64,000 nt of DNA from Roseibium sp. MMSF_3544 (GTDB taxonomy: Bacteria; Pseudomonadota; Alphaproteobacteria; Rhizobiales; Stappiaceae). Position numbers and translations under genes: made by a program. Positions 17,480 through 26,497 of this stretch are shown here, piece after piece. The notes beneath the pieces are model-generated. The model made no database searches and was not told the DNA's origin. It was given only the letters and a program-made list of their open reading frames with translations. The DNA is taken from contig NZ_JASHKA010000001.1 in assembly GCF_030732845.1 (NCBI RefSeq), positions 186,001 through 250,000 on the forward strand, read 5' to 3'. Numbering within the stretch: position 1 is the stretch's first letter; the number at the start of each line of letters is the position of its first letter.

Positions 17480-18511
17480 TTGACCAAGAGCGGTGCAAAA
17501 CGGGGACCGGTTACCATGCGGGATGTCGCCAGGGCAGCCGGCGTTTCCCGAATGACCGTTTCAAGGGCCCTGCGAAAGGACAGTCCGGTTTCGCTGAAAA
17601 CCCGGGAACATATTCTCCGGGTCGTTCGCGAGATGAACTACGTTCCGGACCAGATGGCGGGCAGTCTGACAACCCGCAAATCCGGCTTCGTGGCAACACT
17701 GCTTCCGTCTCTCAACAATCTTCACTTTGCGCTGACAGTTCAGGCGCTTACCGAGGAACTCGAAGAAATAGGATTGCAAATTCTTCTTGGTCACACCGAT
17801 TATTCGGCAGAGCGCGAAGAGGAGATCCTGGAAACGATGCTGCGGCGCCGTCCCGAGGCGATCGTGCTCTCCTATGACGGCCACACCGATCGCACGGTTC
17901 GGCTTATGCGGGAGGCAAATGTGCCAGTCATCGAGATCTGGGAAACACCCGAAAACCCGATCGAACACACGGTGGGTTTCTCGAATTTCGATGCGGCGCG
18001 TCGCATGACGGAGCAGCTCGTTGCGAAAGGGTACAGCCGGATTGCCTTTCTTGGGGAAGGGCAGGACGACTGGACACGTGGCGCTTCGCGGCGCAACGGG
18101 TTCCTGCAGGCAATGCGCGACGCGGGACTGTCCGCTCACCGCATGATCCGCTACGGCATCCCGCCATTGACCATCGACAACGGCTCGGAAGCGGTCACAC
18201 AGCTTCTGTCTGACTTTCCGGACACGGATTGTGTCTTTTGTGTTTCCGACGTGGCTGCATTCGGTGTTCAAAGCCGGTTGATTTCGGAAGGGTACAATGT
18301 TCCCGGCGACATCGCCGTCGCCGGTTTTGGTAATTTTGAAGTGTCGCGTTATGCAGTGCCGAAGCTCTCAACGGTGGTCGTCGATCCCATCCGTATCGGA
18401 TGCGAAACCGGCAAGCTGCTGAAACAACTGTTTCTTTCCGGAGCATCCAACTCCGATCAGCCCCAGCATATTCACGTTCCCTCTGAAGTCGAATTCCGTC
18501 AGAGCACCTGA
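17480..18511 (+). CDS. LacI-family regulator 4
   Basis: LacI/GalR repressor with HTH TMRDVARAAGVSRMTVSRAL (Met-Thr type) and a full effector domain, about 343 residues from TTG 17480 (AAAGGG 7 bases upstream). GTG 17396 or ATG 17516 are alternative starts. It is close in sequence to LacI-1 (shared stretches such as PEAIVL, IEIWETPENPI and FSN), so the two probably arose by duplication. It lies between the second CUT2 importer and the MalK-type operon, whose promoter holds three operators. Confidence 0.85.
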   Translation: MTKSGAKRGPVTMRDVARAAGVSRMTVSRALRKDSPVSLKTREHILRVVREMNYVPDQMAGSLTTRKSGFVATLLPSLNNLHFALTVQALTEELEEIGLQILLGHTDYSAEREEEILETMLRRRPEAIVLSYDGHTDRTVRLMREANVPVIEIWETPENPIEHTVGFSNFDAARRMTEQLVAKGYSRIAFLGEGQDDWTRGASRRNGFLQAMRDAGLSAHRMIRYGIPPLTIDNGSEAVTQLLSDFPDTDCVFCVSDVAAFGVQSRLISEGYNVPGDIAVAGFGNFEVSRYAVPKLSTVVVDPIRIGCETGKLLKQLFLSGASNSDQPQHIHVPSEVEFRQST

Positions 18512-18559
18512 CAAACCCACCCAAAAATATCCAAGTCGATTAATCCGGGATTTAAGACT

Positions 18560-18618
18560 TGTTATCGATAACACTTGTGCTATTGTGACCGGTAACATAT
18601 AAACTGTGACCGGTCACA
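18560..18618. promoter_or_regulatory. Three tandem LacI-type operators
   Basis: TGTTATCGATAACA (18560-18573), GTGACCGGTAAC (18585-18596, one mismatch from symmetry) and TGTGACCGGTCACA (18605-18618) are spaced 24 and 21 bp centre-to-centre, roughly two helical turns. The last ends about 30 bases before the ATG of the ABC ATPase. ATCGAT- and CCGG-centred versions occur in the same array. Confidence 0.72.
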
Positions 18619-18647
18619 TATGAAGTTTTGACGGCCCGGGGGGAACT

Positions 18648-19739
18648 ATGCCGCGTATCCGACTTGAAAATCTGGTGAAGCGATACGGTGACTTTGAAGT
18701 CCTGCACGGCATCAATCTGGAAATGGAAGAGAACGAGTTTACGGTTCTCGTCGGGCCATCCGGCTGCGGCAAATCCACGACGCTGCGCATGATCGCCGGT
18801 CTGGAGTCGGTCAGCGACGGAGAGATCTTCATTGATGACCGGCCCGTGAGCAATCTGGAACCGAAGGCCAGGGACCTGGCGATGGTGTTCCAGGACTATG
18901 CGCTTTATCCGCATATGAACGTTGCCCGAAACATGTCGTTTGCGCTGCGCCTGCAGCGCCGGCCGAAAAAGGAAATCGACGAGAAGGTCGGCAAGGTTGC
19001 CGACATGCTCGGCCTCACGAACTTTCTGCACCGGAAGCCAGGCGAGCTTTCCGGCGGTCAGCGGCAACGTGTTGCCATGGGCCGTGCCCTGACGCGGGAC
19101 GCGGGCACGTTTTTGTTCGATGAACCCCTGTCCAACCTTGACGCCAAGCTCCGAGGTCAGATGCGCGCCGAACTCGCGCTGATGCGCCAGAAAGTGCGCA
19201 AGAACATGATCTACGTCACCCACGACCAGATCGAGGCGATGACGCTTGGGGACCGGATCGTGGTCATGCATGGCGGCTATATCCAGCAGCAGGGCACACC
19301 CGAAGAGCTGTTCAAGCGTCCGGCCAACAAGTTCGTTGCCGGATTTCTGGGATCTCCGCCCATGAATTTTCTGGAAGCCGAGGTGCAGGATCTTTCCGGC
19401 AGGGCGTTCGTGAGCGGCAACGGCTTCGAACTGGTGTTGCCCGATGAAAAGGCCGCGGCGGTTTCGTCTGCGTCCTCGAAAGGGGTGACGCTCGGGATCC
19501 GCCCGTCGGATCTCCATTACAGCCCGGATGCGCCTGAGCATGAGTCGATCGATCTCCAGGTGATCGTCTCTGAATACATCGGTGCGCAGTCGGTACTGCT
19601 GTGCGACTGCGGCGGCCAGAAGGTCGAGGTCGAACTGAAGTCTGAAACGCCCATCGCGTTGGGCGAAACACTGAGATTTGCGGTCAACAGGGAGGGCATT
19701 CACATGTTCGACCGTGAAACAGAGGTTGCCATCAGGTGA
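18648..19739 (+). CDS. Sugar ABC transporter ATPase (MalK/UgpC family)
   Basis: ATPase of 363 residues for a CUT1 importer. It has Walker A GPSGCGKST, Q-loop VFQDYALYP, signature LSGGQRQRV, Walker B FLFDEPLSNLD, H-loop THD and a C-terminal MalK-type OB (TOBE) domain from about residue 240. A purine-rich GGGGGGAA precedes the ATG at 18648. First gene of a six-gene plus-strand operon ending at 24625. The three LacI operators upstream make it a likely LacI-4 target. Confidence 0.93.
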   Translation: MPRIRLENLVKRYGDFEVLHGINLEMEENEFTVLVGPSGCGKSTTLRMIAGLESVSDGEIFIDDRPVSNLEPKARDLAMVFQDYALYPHMNVARNMSFALRLQRRPKKEIDEKVGKVADMLGLTNFLHRKPGELSGGQRQRVAMGRALTRDAGTFLFDEPLSNLDAKLRGQMRAELALMRQKVRKNMIYVTHDQIEAMTLGDRIVVMHGGYIQQQGTPEELFKRPANKFVAGFLGSPPMNFLEAEVQDLSGRAFVSGNGFELVLPDEKAAAVSSASSKGVTLGIRPSDLHYSPDAPEHESIDLQVIVSEYIGAQSVLLCDCGGQKVEVELKSETPIALGETLRFAVNREGIHMFDRETEVAIR

Positions 19740-19768
19740 TCTGAACCTTGCTGTTAAGGGAGGAATGA

Positions 19769-21100
19769 ATGCTGAACTATCTGAAATCGACGGTGTGTGC
19801 TGTCGCAGGTCTCGCGCTTGGCGCCACGGCTGCGCTTGCCAATCCGTACGAAGAATTCGCGGGCGAGACGCTGGTCGTCAATTTCCCGGCGCATCCGCAC
19901 TTTGATGCGGTGATGAAAGTGCTGCCGGAATTCACCAAGGAAACCGGTATCAACGTTGAGGTTGACCAGCTTCAGTATCTCAAGATGCGCGAACGCCAGA
20001 CCCTTGAACTGACCAAGAACCGTGGCGACTATGATCTGATCGCCTATGTGGTCTTCTCCAAGGCCGACTATGTTTATGCGGACCAGCTTGAAAACCTGGC
20101 CCGGTTCTTCATGAACCCGAAACTGGCGGATCCCAATTACGATGCTGAGGATCTGATTGACGGATATGTTGCAAATATCGGCGTTGCCGGTGGCAAAAAG
20201 GGCTATCTGCCGGGCCCGACCGGCTCGCTCTTCGGATTGCCGTTCGGCTCCGAGACCTCCATCCTCGGCTATCGGAAAGATATTTTCGACAAGCACGGAT
20301 TGAAGGTGCCGGAGTCCTATGACGAGCTCCTTGAACTCGCATGTCAGATTCCTGAACTGGAACCCGGCATGGGTGGTCTGGCGTCACGGGCGGCCTCCGG
20401 TCACCACGCCAGCCATGCGTTCCTTTTGCATCTTGCGCCGCTCGGCGGCCGCATCTTTGACGACGAATGGAAACCGATCGTCAACAACGCAGAAGGTGTG
20501 CAGGCCGCAGAGGCGCTGAAGAAAATCGTCAATTGCGGCGCGGAAGGCTCCAAGACCTTCGGTTTCGCGGAAGCAGGGGCTTCTTTCCTGCAGGGCAACT
20601 CCGCCATGTTCCTCGATTCCACCGTCTTTGCCGGTCAGGTCAACAATCCTGACAAGTCCAAAGTGGTCGGACTTGTTGAATGGGCACCCCATCCGGTTGG
20701 CGTCAGAGCCGGTTCCCAAACCGGCGGCTTCGGGATCGGCATTCCGAAAAACGCCCAGAACAAGGATGCTGCGTTCCTGTTGATGCAGTGGCTGACGTCG
20801 AAAAAGGCCGACAAGCTGATCGCCATGGCGGGCGGCAATCCGTCCCGTTATTCGACCCATGCCGATGAGGACGTGAACGAGAAGTTCCCGCATATGGCGA
20901 CCTTCGGTGAAGCACTCAAGAATGCTGACCCGGACTGGCGTCCGATCATCCCGGTCTGGGGCAAGATCAATGCGGATCTCGGCACAACCTTGTCCAAGAT
21001 CATCACCGAGGACGCTCCTGTTCAGGAGTCGCTGGACGGTGTTGCCGAGCGCACCCAGGCGCTCATGGATGAGGCCGGGTACTACACCTGGACCCAGTAA
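19769..21100 (+). CDS. ABC transporter sugar-binding protein (family 1)
   Basis: Periplasmic receptor of 443 residues with a signal peptide ending TAALA before NPYEEF. The mature protein shows the family-1 fold (TLVVNFPAHPHF, VLPEFTKETGINVEVDQL, NSAMFLDSTVF). The ATG at 19769 follows AAGGGAGG; an out-of-frame ATG sits at 19765. It serves the MalF/MalG-like permeases that follow. The ligand is unknown: an oligosaccharide, a sugar alcohol or glycerol-type compound is possible. Confidence 0.9.
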   Translation: MLNYLKSTVCAVAGLALGATAALANPYEEFAGETLVVNFPAHPHFDAVMKVLPEFTKETGINVEVDQLQYLKMRERQTLELTKNRGDYDLIAYVVFSKADYVYADQLENLARFFMNPKLADPNYDAEDLIDGYVANIGVAGGKKGYLPGPTGSLFGLPFGSETSILGYRKDIFDKHGLKVPESYDELLELACQIPELEPGMGGLASRAASGHHASHAFLLHLAPLGGRIFDDEWKPIVNNAEGVQAAEALKKIVNCGAEGSKTFGFAEAGASFLQGNSAMFLDSTVFAGQVNNPDKSKVVGLVEWAPHPVGVRAGSQTGGFGIGIPKNAQNKDAAFLLMQWLTSKKADKLIAMAGGNPSRYSTHADEDVNEKFPHMATFGEALKNADPDWRPIIPVWGKINADLGTTLSKIITEDAPVQESLDGVAERTQALMDEAGYYTWTQ

Positions 21101-21110
21101 GCCTGACTTT

Positions 21111-21140
21111 GCCCCGCGGCACGACCGCTGCGGGGCTCTT
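21111..21140 (+). terminator. Attenuator-like hairpin between receptor and permease genes
   Basis: GCCCCGC and GCGGGGC pair 10 bases after the receptor stop and are followed by TCTTTCC. This placement is common between a binding-protein gene and its permease genes, where partial termination keeps receptor mRNA in excess. Confidence 0.6.
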
Positions 21141-21166
21141 TCCAACACGACCGAAAGCGATCTGCA

Positions 21167-22090
21167 ATGAGTGTTGCGATCAAGGCCAACCGGCTGACCC
21201 CATACATGTTTCTGGCACCGGCCGGAATTATCCTGATCTTCGCGTTGCTCTATCCGATCGGATACATGATTTACGCGAGTTTTCTGGACTGGAGCCCGAG
21301 CCAGCGGATCGGTCAGGCCGAGTTCATCGGCTTTCGGAACTATGTAAATCTGTGGGGTGACGAAGCCTTCCGCGAAAGCTTCTGGGTCACCATCCGCTTT
21401 GCCGCAATCGTGGTGACGCTGGAAATGTTCCTGGGTGTCGGTCTGGCGCTGCTGCTTGACCGGAACATCAAGGGTATGGCGGTGCTGCGGACGGTGTTCA
21501 TCCTGCCGATGATGATTGCACCCATCGTGGTCGGTCTGATGTGGCGCTACATGTATCACCCGACCGTCGGCATCTTTAACCGCACGCTCAAAAGCTTCGG
21601 GTTCGAGGGCATTCCCTGGCTTTCCGACAGCACCTGGTCGTTCATCGCGATTGTGATTGCCGATGTCTGGCAGTGGACGCCGTTCATTTTCATTCTTGCG
21701 CTTGCCGCCATGCAGTCCCTGCCGCGTTCGGCACTGGAAGCTGCTGAAATCGACGGGGCGAGTGAATGGCAGAAAATCATCCTGATCAAACTGCCGCTGA
21801 TGATGCCGGTTTTGATCGTGACGCTTCTGCTTCGGCTGATCGACGCCTTCAAGGTGCTTGAGGTGATCCTGGTGCTCACCAATGGCGGCCCCGGCCTCTC
21901 CACGGAAATCCTGGCACTGCGCATCTTCCGTACGGCGCAGGAATTCCAGGAACTTGGCGAGGCGGCTGCCATGTCCAACCTTCTCCTGATGATGCTGATG
22001 GCCATTACCATCGGAATGTTTGCCTATAGCCGCGTGCAGGAAGCACGCGTCGCCCGGCAACGCGCAGCCGCCGAAAAGGACGACGACTGA
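21167..22090 (+). CDS. ABC transporter permease (MalF-like)
   Basis: Inner-membrane permease of 307 residues with six hydrophobic segments and the cytoplasmic EAA loop EAAEIDGASEWQKIILIKLP that contacts the ATPase. Its stop overlaps the next start (TGATG). Standard CUT1 subunit. Confidence 0.92.
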   Translation: MSVAIKANRLTPYMFLAPAGIILIFALLYPIGYMIYASFLDWSPSQRIGQAEFIGFRNYVNLWGDEAFRESFWVTIRFAAIVVTLEMFLGVGLALLLDRNIKGMAVLRTVFILPMMIAPIVVGLMWRYMYHPTVGIFNRTLKSFGFEGIPWLSDSTWSFIAIVIADVWQWTPFIFILALAAMQSLPRSALEAAEIDGASEWQKIILIKLPLMMPVLIVTLLLRLIDAFKVLEVILVLTNGGPGLSTEILALRIFRTAQEFQELGEAAAMSNLLLMMLMAITIGMFAYSRVQEARVARQRAAAEKDDD

Positions 22091-22962
22091 TGGCCACACA
22101 AACCGAAAAACAGAACCCGGCCTTCTACGCCCTGATTGCCGCGCTGGTGGTGATGAGCGTCGGACCGATCGCCCTGATGCTGGCAACGTCCTTCAAGACC
22201 AATGTCGACGTCTACGATGCGTCCGTGCCGGCGTTCTTCTTCTCGCCGACCATCAAGAACTACGAGACGGTTCTGTGTAATTTCCTCTGGTACGAGGCCG
22301 ACCACGTCGATTATTGCGACCCGACCTTCGGCCGCGCGCTTATCAACTCCCTGATCGTCGGTCTCGTCTCAACCGGGCTGACGCTGACAATCGGCTGCAT
22401 GGCTGCCTATGCCCTTGTCCGCTTCAAATTCATGGGCCGGGGTACCGTTTCCATGACGACGCTGTTGATGCGCATGGTTCCGCCGGCGGTTCTTCTGGTG
22501 CCTGTCTTCGGGATCTGGACCTTCCAATACGGCCTCGACCAGACCTACGCCGGGATCATCCTGATCTACACGGCGATGAACCTGCCCTTTGTGATCTGGA
22601 TCCTTCAAAGTTTCATCGTGCAGGTGCCGATACAGCTGGAGGAAGCTGCGCGCATGGACGGTGCAAATCCGTTTCAGGTCTTCTTTCTCGTCGTCTTGCC
22701 GATTATCCAGCCGGGCCTTGCCGCCGCTGCGATTTTCACCTTCCGCATCGCCTGGAACGAGTTTCTCCTGGCGAATGCCCTATCTGGCCGGTCAACACGA
22801 ACTGTGCCCGTCACCATCGTCAACTCGATCACGGAATATGACATCAACTGGGGTGTCATCATGGCGACGGGCATGCTTCTGGCGATCCCGCCGATCCTGT
22901 TCACCTTTGTCGCGTCGAAGCAGATCATCACCGGCATGACGGCGGGGGCCGTCAAGGGATGA
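22090..22962 (+). CDS. ABC transporter permease (MalG-like)
   Basis: Inner-membrane permease of 290 residues with six hydrophobic segments and the EAA loop EEAARMDGANPFQVFFLVVLP. A short insert after the first periplasmic stretch contains two cysteines (CNFLWYEADHVDYCD). Translationally coupled to the MalF-like gene and overlapping the cytochrome b561-like gene by four bases. Confidence 0.92.
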   Translation: MATQTEKQNPAFYALIAALVVMSVGPIALMLATSFKTNVDVYDASVPAFFFSPTIKNYETVLCNFLWYEADHVDYCDPTFGRALINSLIVGLVSTGLTLTIGCMAAYALVRFKFMGRGTVSMTTLLMRMVPPAVLLVPVFGIWTFQYGLDQTYAGIILIYTAMNLPFVIWILQSFIVQVPIQLEEAARMDGANPFQVFFLVVLPIIQPGLAAAAIFTFRIAWNEFLLANALSGRSTRTVPVTIVNSITEYDINWGVIMATGMLLAIPPILFTFVASKQIITGMTAGAVKG

Positions 22963-23702
22963 TCCTGGAGTGGCTGATAGCGCCGCTCGATCCGGCCAGG
23001 CCACATGAGGTGGGTATTGCGCTGTCATGGCACGCCCGCTTCATGGTGCTCGGTTGGGGTATTCTCACGCCACTTGCCATCATCATTGCACGGTACTTCA
23101 AGGTGCTTCCCGGACAGGACTGGCCGCGGGAGCTAGACAACAAATTCTGGTGGCGAAGCCACTGGATGACGCAGACACTGGTTCTTTTTCTAACGGCCAT
23201 AGGACTCGCCCTGATCCTGGCATCGCCTCAAAACACCGGCGAAGCAATCGTGCACCGGATGCTCGGATACGCCATCCTAGTCCTGGCCGCCGTCCAGGCG
23301 CTGTCGGGTCTATTCAGAGGGTCGAAAGGTGGTCCGACCGACCCGCGTGCAGACGGCTCACTGCGTGGCGATCACTATGACATGACACCTCACAGACTGC
23401 TTTTCGAACGGGTGCACAAAGGCTGTGGTTATCTGGCCCTTGCACTTATGGTCGGTGCCATCACAACGGGGATCTGGACGGCGAATGCACCCAACTGGAT
23501 GTGGCTCATGCTGCTTGCGTGGTGGGCCGTTCTGGCGGCAATATCGGTCTATCTCCAACGGCAGGGGCGGGCAGTGGACACTTACCAGGCGATCTGGGGT
23601 CCGGATCCGGCCCATCCGGGCAACAGGATGGAACAGCAGGGCTGGGGCATGAAGCGGCCTGAGTTCCATGGTCGATCTTACGAAAAACAGCGGGAATTGT
23701 GA
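22959..23702 (+). CDS. Cytochrome b561-domain membrane protein
   Basis: Membrane protein of 247 residues with about five to six hydrophobic helices and histidines placed as in the eukaryotic/DOMON-linked b561 domain: His25 (SWHAR), His68 (RSHWM), His99 (VHRMLGY) and His153 (VHKGCGY), expected to hold two haems. It would pass electrons across the inner membrane. It overlaps the MalG-like gene and its stop overlaps the SMP-30 ATG, so it is fully embedded in the sugar operon, which is unusual. A coupling to periplasmic sugar oxidation is a hypothesis. Confidence 0.75.
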   Translation: MILEWLIAPLDPARPHEVGIALSWHARFMVLGWGILTPLAIIIARYFKVLPGQDWPRELDNKFWWRSHWMTQTLVLFLTAIGLALILASPQNTGEAIVHRMLGYAILVLAAVQALSGLFRGSKGGPTDPRADGSLRGDHYDMTPHRLLFERVHKGCGYLALALMVGAITTGIWTANAPNWMWLMLLAWWAVLAAISVYLQRQGRAVDTYQAIWGPDPAHPGNRMEQQGWGMKRPEFHGRSYEKQREL

Positions 23703-24625
23703 TGTTTGGCGTTTTGGAAGGAACCGGGTTCGAAGTTATTGAACCGGAGTTTGAAGCCTGTTTTGTCGGCCATGCACGCGTCGAACGGCTGTGGACGGGC
23801 GCGCGCTGGTCTGAAGGACCGGCCTGGTTCCCTGCGGGCCGCTATCTCGTGTGGTCGGATATTCCCAACAATCGCATGATGCGCTGGGACGAGACGGACG
23901 GGTCCGTGTCGGAGTTTCGTGTGGGATCGAACAACGCCAATGGCAACACGGTCGACAACCAGGGTCGTCTCGTCACCTGCGAGCATCTCGCCCGCCGCGT
24001 CACAAGAACAGAGCATGACGGGTCGGTTTCCGTCATTGCGTCCCACTGGAACGGCAAGCGGTTGAATTCTCCGAACGATGTGGTAGTGAAATCGGACGGA
24101 TCCGTGTGGTTTACCGATCCCTCTTACGGCATCCTGATGGACTACGAGGGCGACCGCGCTGAAAGCGAAATCGGGGCGTGCCATGTCTACCGCGCCGATC
24201 CCGAAACCGGCGCCGTAGAGATGGTTGCCAGTGACTTCTACAAGCCCAACGGGCTGGCGTTTTCAGAGGACGAGGAGTGGCTCTTCGTTTCCGATACCGG
24301 CATCACCCATCATGAAGACGGACCCGCGCATATCGAAAAGTTCAAGGTCGGAAGCGACGGCAAAACGCTGGAAGACCGGGGTATCTTTGCGGTCTGCACA
24401 AATGGACTTTTCGACGGCTTCCGCCTTGACCGGGACGGCCGCATCTGGAGTTCGGCCGCCGACGGCGTGCACTGCCTCAACCGGCACGGTGCGTTGATCG
24501 GCAAGGTCCGTATTCCGGAATTTGTCGGCAATGTCTGCTTCGGCGGTCCGAAACTCAATCGCCTTTTCATCGCAGGCACGAGTTCGCTTTATTCGGTGTT
24601 CTTGAACGTGAATGGGGTCAAGTGA
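23702..24625 (+). CDS. SMP-30/gluconolactonase-family protein 1
   Basis: Six-bladed beta-propeller lactonase of 307 residues without signal peptide. Family motifs are EGPAWFPAGRYLVWSDIP (metal-ligand Glu), NGNTVDNQGRLVTCEH, LNSPNDVVVKSDGSVWFTDP (metal-ligand Asn) and FSDTGI-like VSDTGITHH. It would hydrolyse an aldonolactone to the aldonate. Last gene of the CUT1 operon, overlapping the b561-like gene, so lactone formation by some sugar dehydrogenase is implied, although none lies in the operon. Confidence 0.88.
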   Translation: MFGVLEGTGFEVIEPEFEACFVGHARVERLWTGARWSEGPAWFPAGRYLVWSDIPNNRMMRWDETDGSVSEFRVGSNNANGNTVDNQGRLVTCEHLARRVTRTEHDGSVSVIASHWNGKRLNSPNDVVVKSDGSVWFTDPSYGILMDYEGDRAESEIGACHVYRADPETGAVEMVASDFYKPNGLAFSEDEEWLFVSDTGITHHEDGPAHIEKFKVGSDGKTLEDRGIFAVCTNGLFDGFRLDRDGRIWSSAADGVHCLNRHGALIGKVRIPEFVGNVCFGGPKLNRLFIAGTSSLYSVFLNVNGVK

Positions 24626-24687
24626 GCGGACAGCGTCCGGCTTCCTGGTTGAAACGCGGCGCGCAGACCTTCAAAACAAAACTGGAG

Positions 24688-25458
24688 CTATCGTCCCATC
24701 CAGCCGCCGTCGACCGTCACTATGGAGCCATTCATATAGTCCGAGGCAGCTGAGGCAAGGAAAACGACCGGGCCTGCGAAATCCTCGGCTTTTCCCCAGC
24801 GCGCGGCCGGAATGCGTTCAAGAATTGCCTTGGAGCGCACCGGATCGTTCCGCAGCGCCTCTGTGTTGTCGGTCGCAATGTAACCTGGCGCGATCGCATT
24901 GACGTTGATGCCTTTGGCCGCCCATTCGTTCGCAAACGCCTTCGTCAGCTGGCCAATTGCTCCCTTGGATGCGGCGTAGCCGGGGACCGTTATTCCGCCC
25001 TGGAACGTAAGCAGCGACGCGGTGAAGATGATTTTGCCGGAGCCGTTCTCCGCCATGCGGGCGCCGATTTCGCGGGTCAGGACGAATTGAGAAGACAGAT
25101 TGACCTCAATGACCTCGTCCCAGATATCGTCGCCATGTTCCGGTATCGGCGCGCGTTTGATGGTGCCGGCATTGTTGACCAGGATGTCAATGACGGGGTG
25201 ATTGTCCTTCACGGTGTTGACGAAGGTCGTCAATGCGGCTCGGTCGGCGAAATCGCAGCGGTAGGCATGGAAATTCCGTCCAAGCGCCGTCACCTCTCTT
25301 TCGACGTCGCTGCCGGAGGCCTCCAAACTTGCGCTGACTGCAATGATATCGGCCCCGGCTTCGGCGAGCGCTACGGCCATGGCCTTGCCGATACCGCGTT
25401 TTGCGCCGGTGACAAGAGCCGATTTTCCCACAAGGCTGAAGCTGTCCAAAACGCTCAT
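24688..25458 (-). CDS. Short-chain dehydrogenase (KduD-like)
   Basis: SDR of 256 residues: TGAKRGIG cofactor motif (18-25), NNAGT, catalytic Ser in ASLLTF, and YAASK (Tyr and Lys). It most resembles 2-deoxy-D-gluconate 3-dehydrogenase/KduD and related keto-sugar-acid dehydrogenases. Last gene of the long minus-strand operon starting at 33662 and overlapping the Zn-ADH stop. It converges on the SMP-30 gene with a 62-base gap. The likely role is oxidation or reduction of a keto-deoxy sugar acid; the substrate is not certain. Confidence 0.82.
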   Translation of the reverse strand: MSVLDSFSLVGKSALVTGAKRGIGKAMAVALAEAGADIIAVSASLEASGSDVEREVTALGRNFHAYRCDFADRAALTTFVNTVKDNHPVIDILVNNAGTIKRAPIPEHGDDIWDEVIEVNLSSQFVLTREIGARMAENGSGKIIFTASLLTFQGGITVPGYAASKGAIGQLTKAFANEWAAKGINVNAIAPGYIATDNTEALRNDPVRSKAILERIPAARWGKAEDFAGPVVFLASAASDYMNGSIVTVDGGWMGR

Positions 25459-26489
25459 TCTTCGTTCCCGGCTATCTTGATCATCGATTTGATTGCGCTC
25501 GGATTTTGCGTCAGTGCCTCGAACGCCGACTGAATGTCGCTGAGCGGTTGTACGTCTGTGATGAAGGAACCGCAGTCAACGACGCCTTCGGCAAGCAGAC
25601 GCATGGCCTGATCGTAGTCTTCAGGGCGATAGACCCGTGCGCCGAAGAGTTCCAGTTCGCGCCAGAAGAACTGGAACATGTCCACATTCGGTTTGCTTGC
25701 ATGGATTGCCACCATGACGATGCGTCCCCGCGTCGCCGCAGCTGCGGTCATCAGATCGACGCCGGGCTGACTGCCGGAGACTTCGAAGACAACGTCAGCA
25801 CCCTTGGACCCGGTCAGGTGATTGACCCGCGCGACAGCGTCAGACGTTTTCGGATTGATTGTTGAAAAGCCGAGACGTTCGGCATAGGCGAGGCGGTTTT
25901 CACTGATCTCGCTGATCGTGACATTGCCGCCTGCATAACGTGCGACGAGGGCCACAAGCAGGCCAATCGGCCCACCGCCAATGACGAGCACGTCTTCGCC
26001 CGGTGCGACCTTGGCGCGTTCGACGTCGTGGCAGGCGACGGCAAGCGGTTCGATCAGTGCTGCATGCGCAAGATCCAGCTCCTCGGGCAGCACGTGAACC
26101 GTATGAGCCGGAACATTCCAGTATTCCTGAAACGCACCTTCTGAATCGATGCCGATGAATGTCAGGTTGTGACAGATGTGCTCGTGGCCCGCGCGGCAGG
26201 CAGGGCACACGCCACAATGGTCGAGCGGGCGAACAACGATCCGCTGACCGACCGCCAGAGCGTCCACGCCGCTTCCGAGGGCAGAAATCGTTCCCGACAT
26301 TTCGTGCCCGATGGTGCGCTCGAAGCCGACCCGCTTGTCCATATGCCCAAGGTAGATATGCAGATCAGTGCCGCATATGCCGCAATAGGCGACCTTTATC
26401 TGCACTTCGCCGGGTCCGGGGTCCGGCACGTCCTTTTGCTCAAGGGTAAAGGTTTTGTCGCCGCGATAGACGGCTGCCTGGCTGATCAT
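25455..26489 (-). CDS. Zinc-dependent alcohol/polyol dehydrogenase
   Basis: Medium-chain dehydrogenase of 344 residues: catalytic-zinc motif GICGTDLH, GHE, structural-zinc cluster CGVCPACRAGHEHIC, and Rossmann motif VIGGGPIGLL. Start ATG 26489; in-frame codons upstream run into the dehydratase gene and were not used. Its relatives are threonine, sorbitol and galactitol dehydrogenases. In this operon it may oxidise a sugar or sugar acid between import and dehydration. Confidence 0.88.
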   Translation of the reverse strand: MISQAAVYRGDKTFTLEQKDVPDPGPGEVQIKVAYCGICGTDLHIYLGHMDKRVGFERTIGHEMSGTISALGSGVDALAVGQRIVVRPLDHCGVCPACRAGHEHICHNLTFIGIDSEGAFQEYWNVPAHTVHVLPEELDLAHAALIEPLAVACHDVERAKVAPGEDVLVIGGGPIGLLVALVARYAGGNVTISEISENRLAYAERLGFSTINPKTSDAVARVNHLTGSKGADVVFEVSGSQPGVDLMTAAAATRGRIVMVAIHASKPNVDMFQFFWRELELFGARVYRPEDYDQAMRLLAEGVVDCGSFITDVQPLSDIQSAFEALTQNPSAIKSMIKIAGNEE

Positions 26490-26497
26490 CTGCGCCT

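Noticed and set aside
20384-22186. Long minus-strand open frame over the receptor and permease genes
   Set aside because: Low-complexity, Arg/His/Asp-rich translation antisense to well-defined ABC genes.
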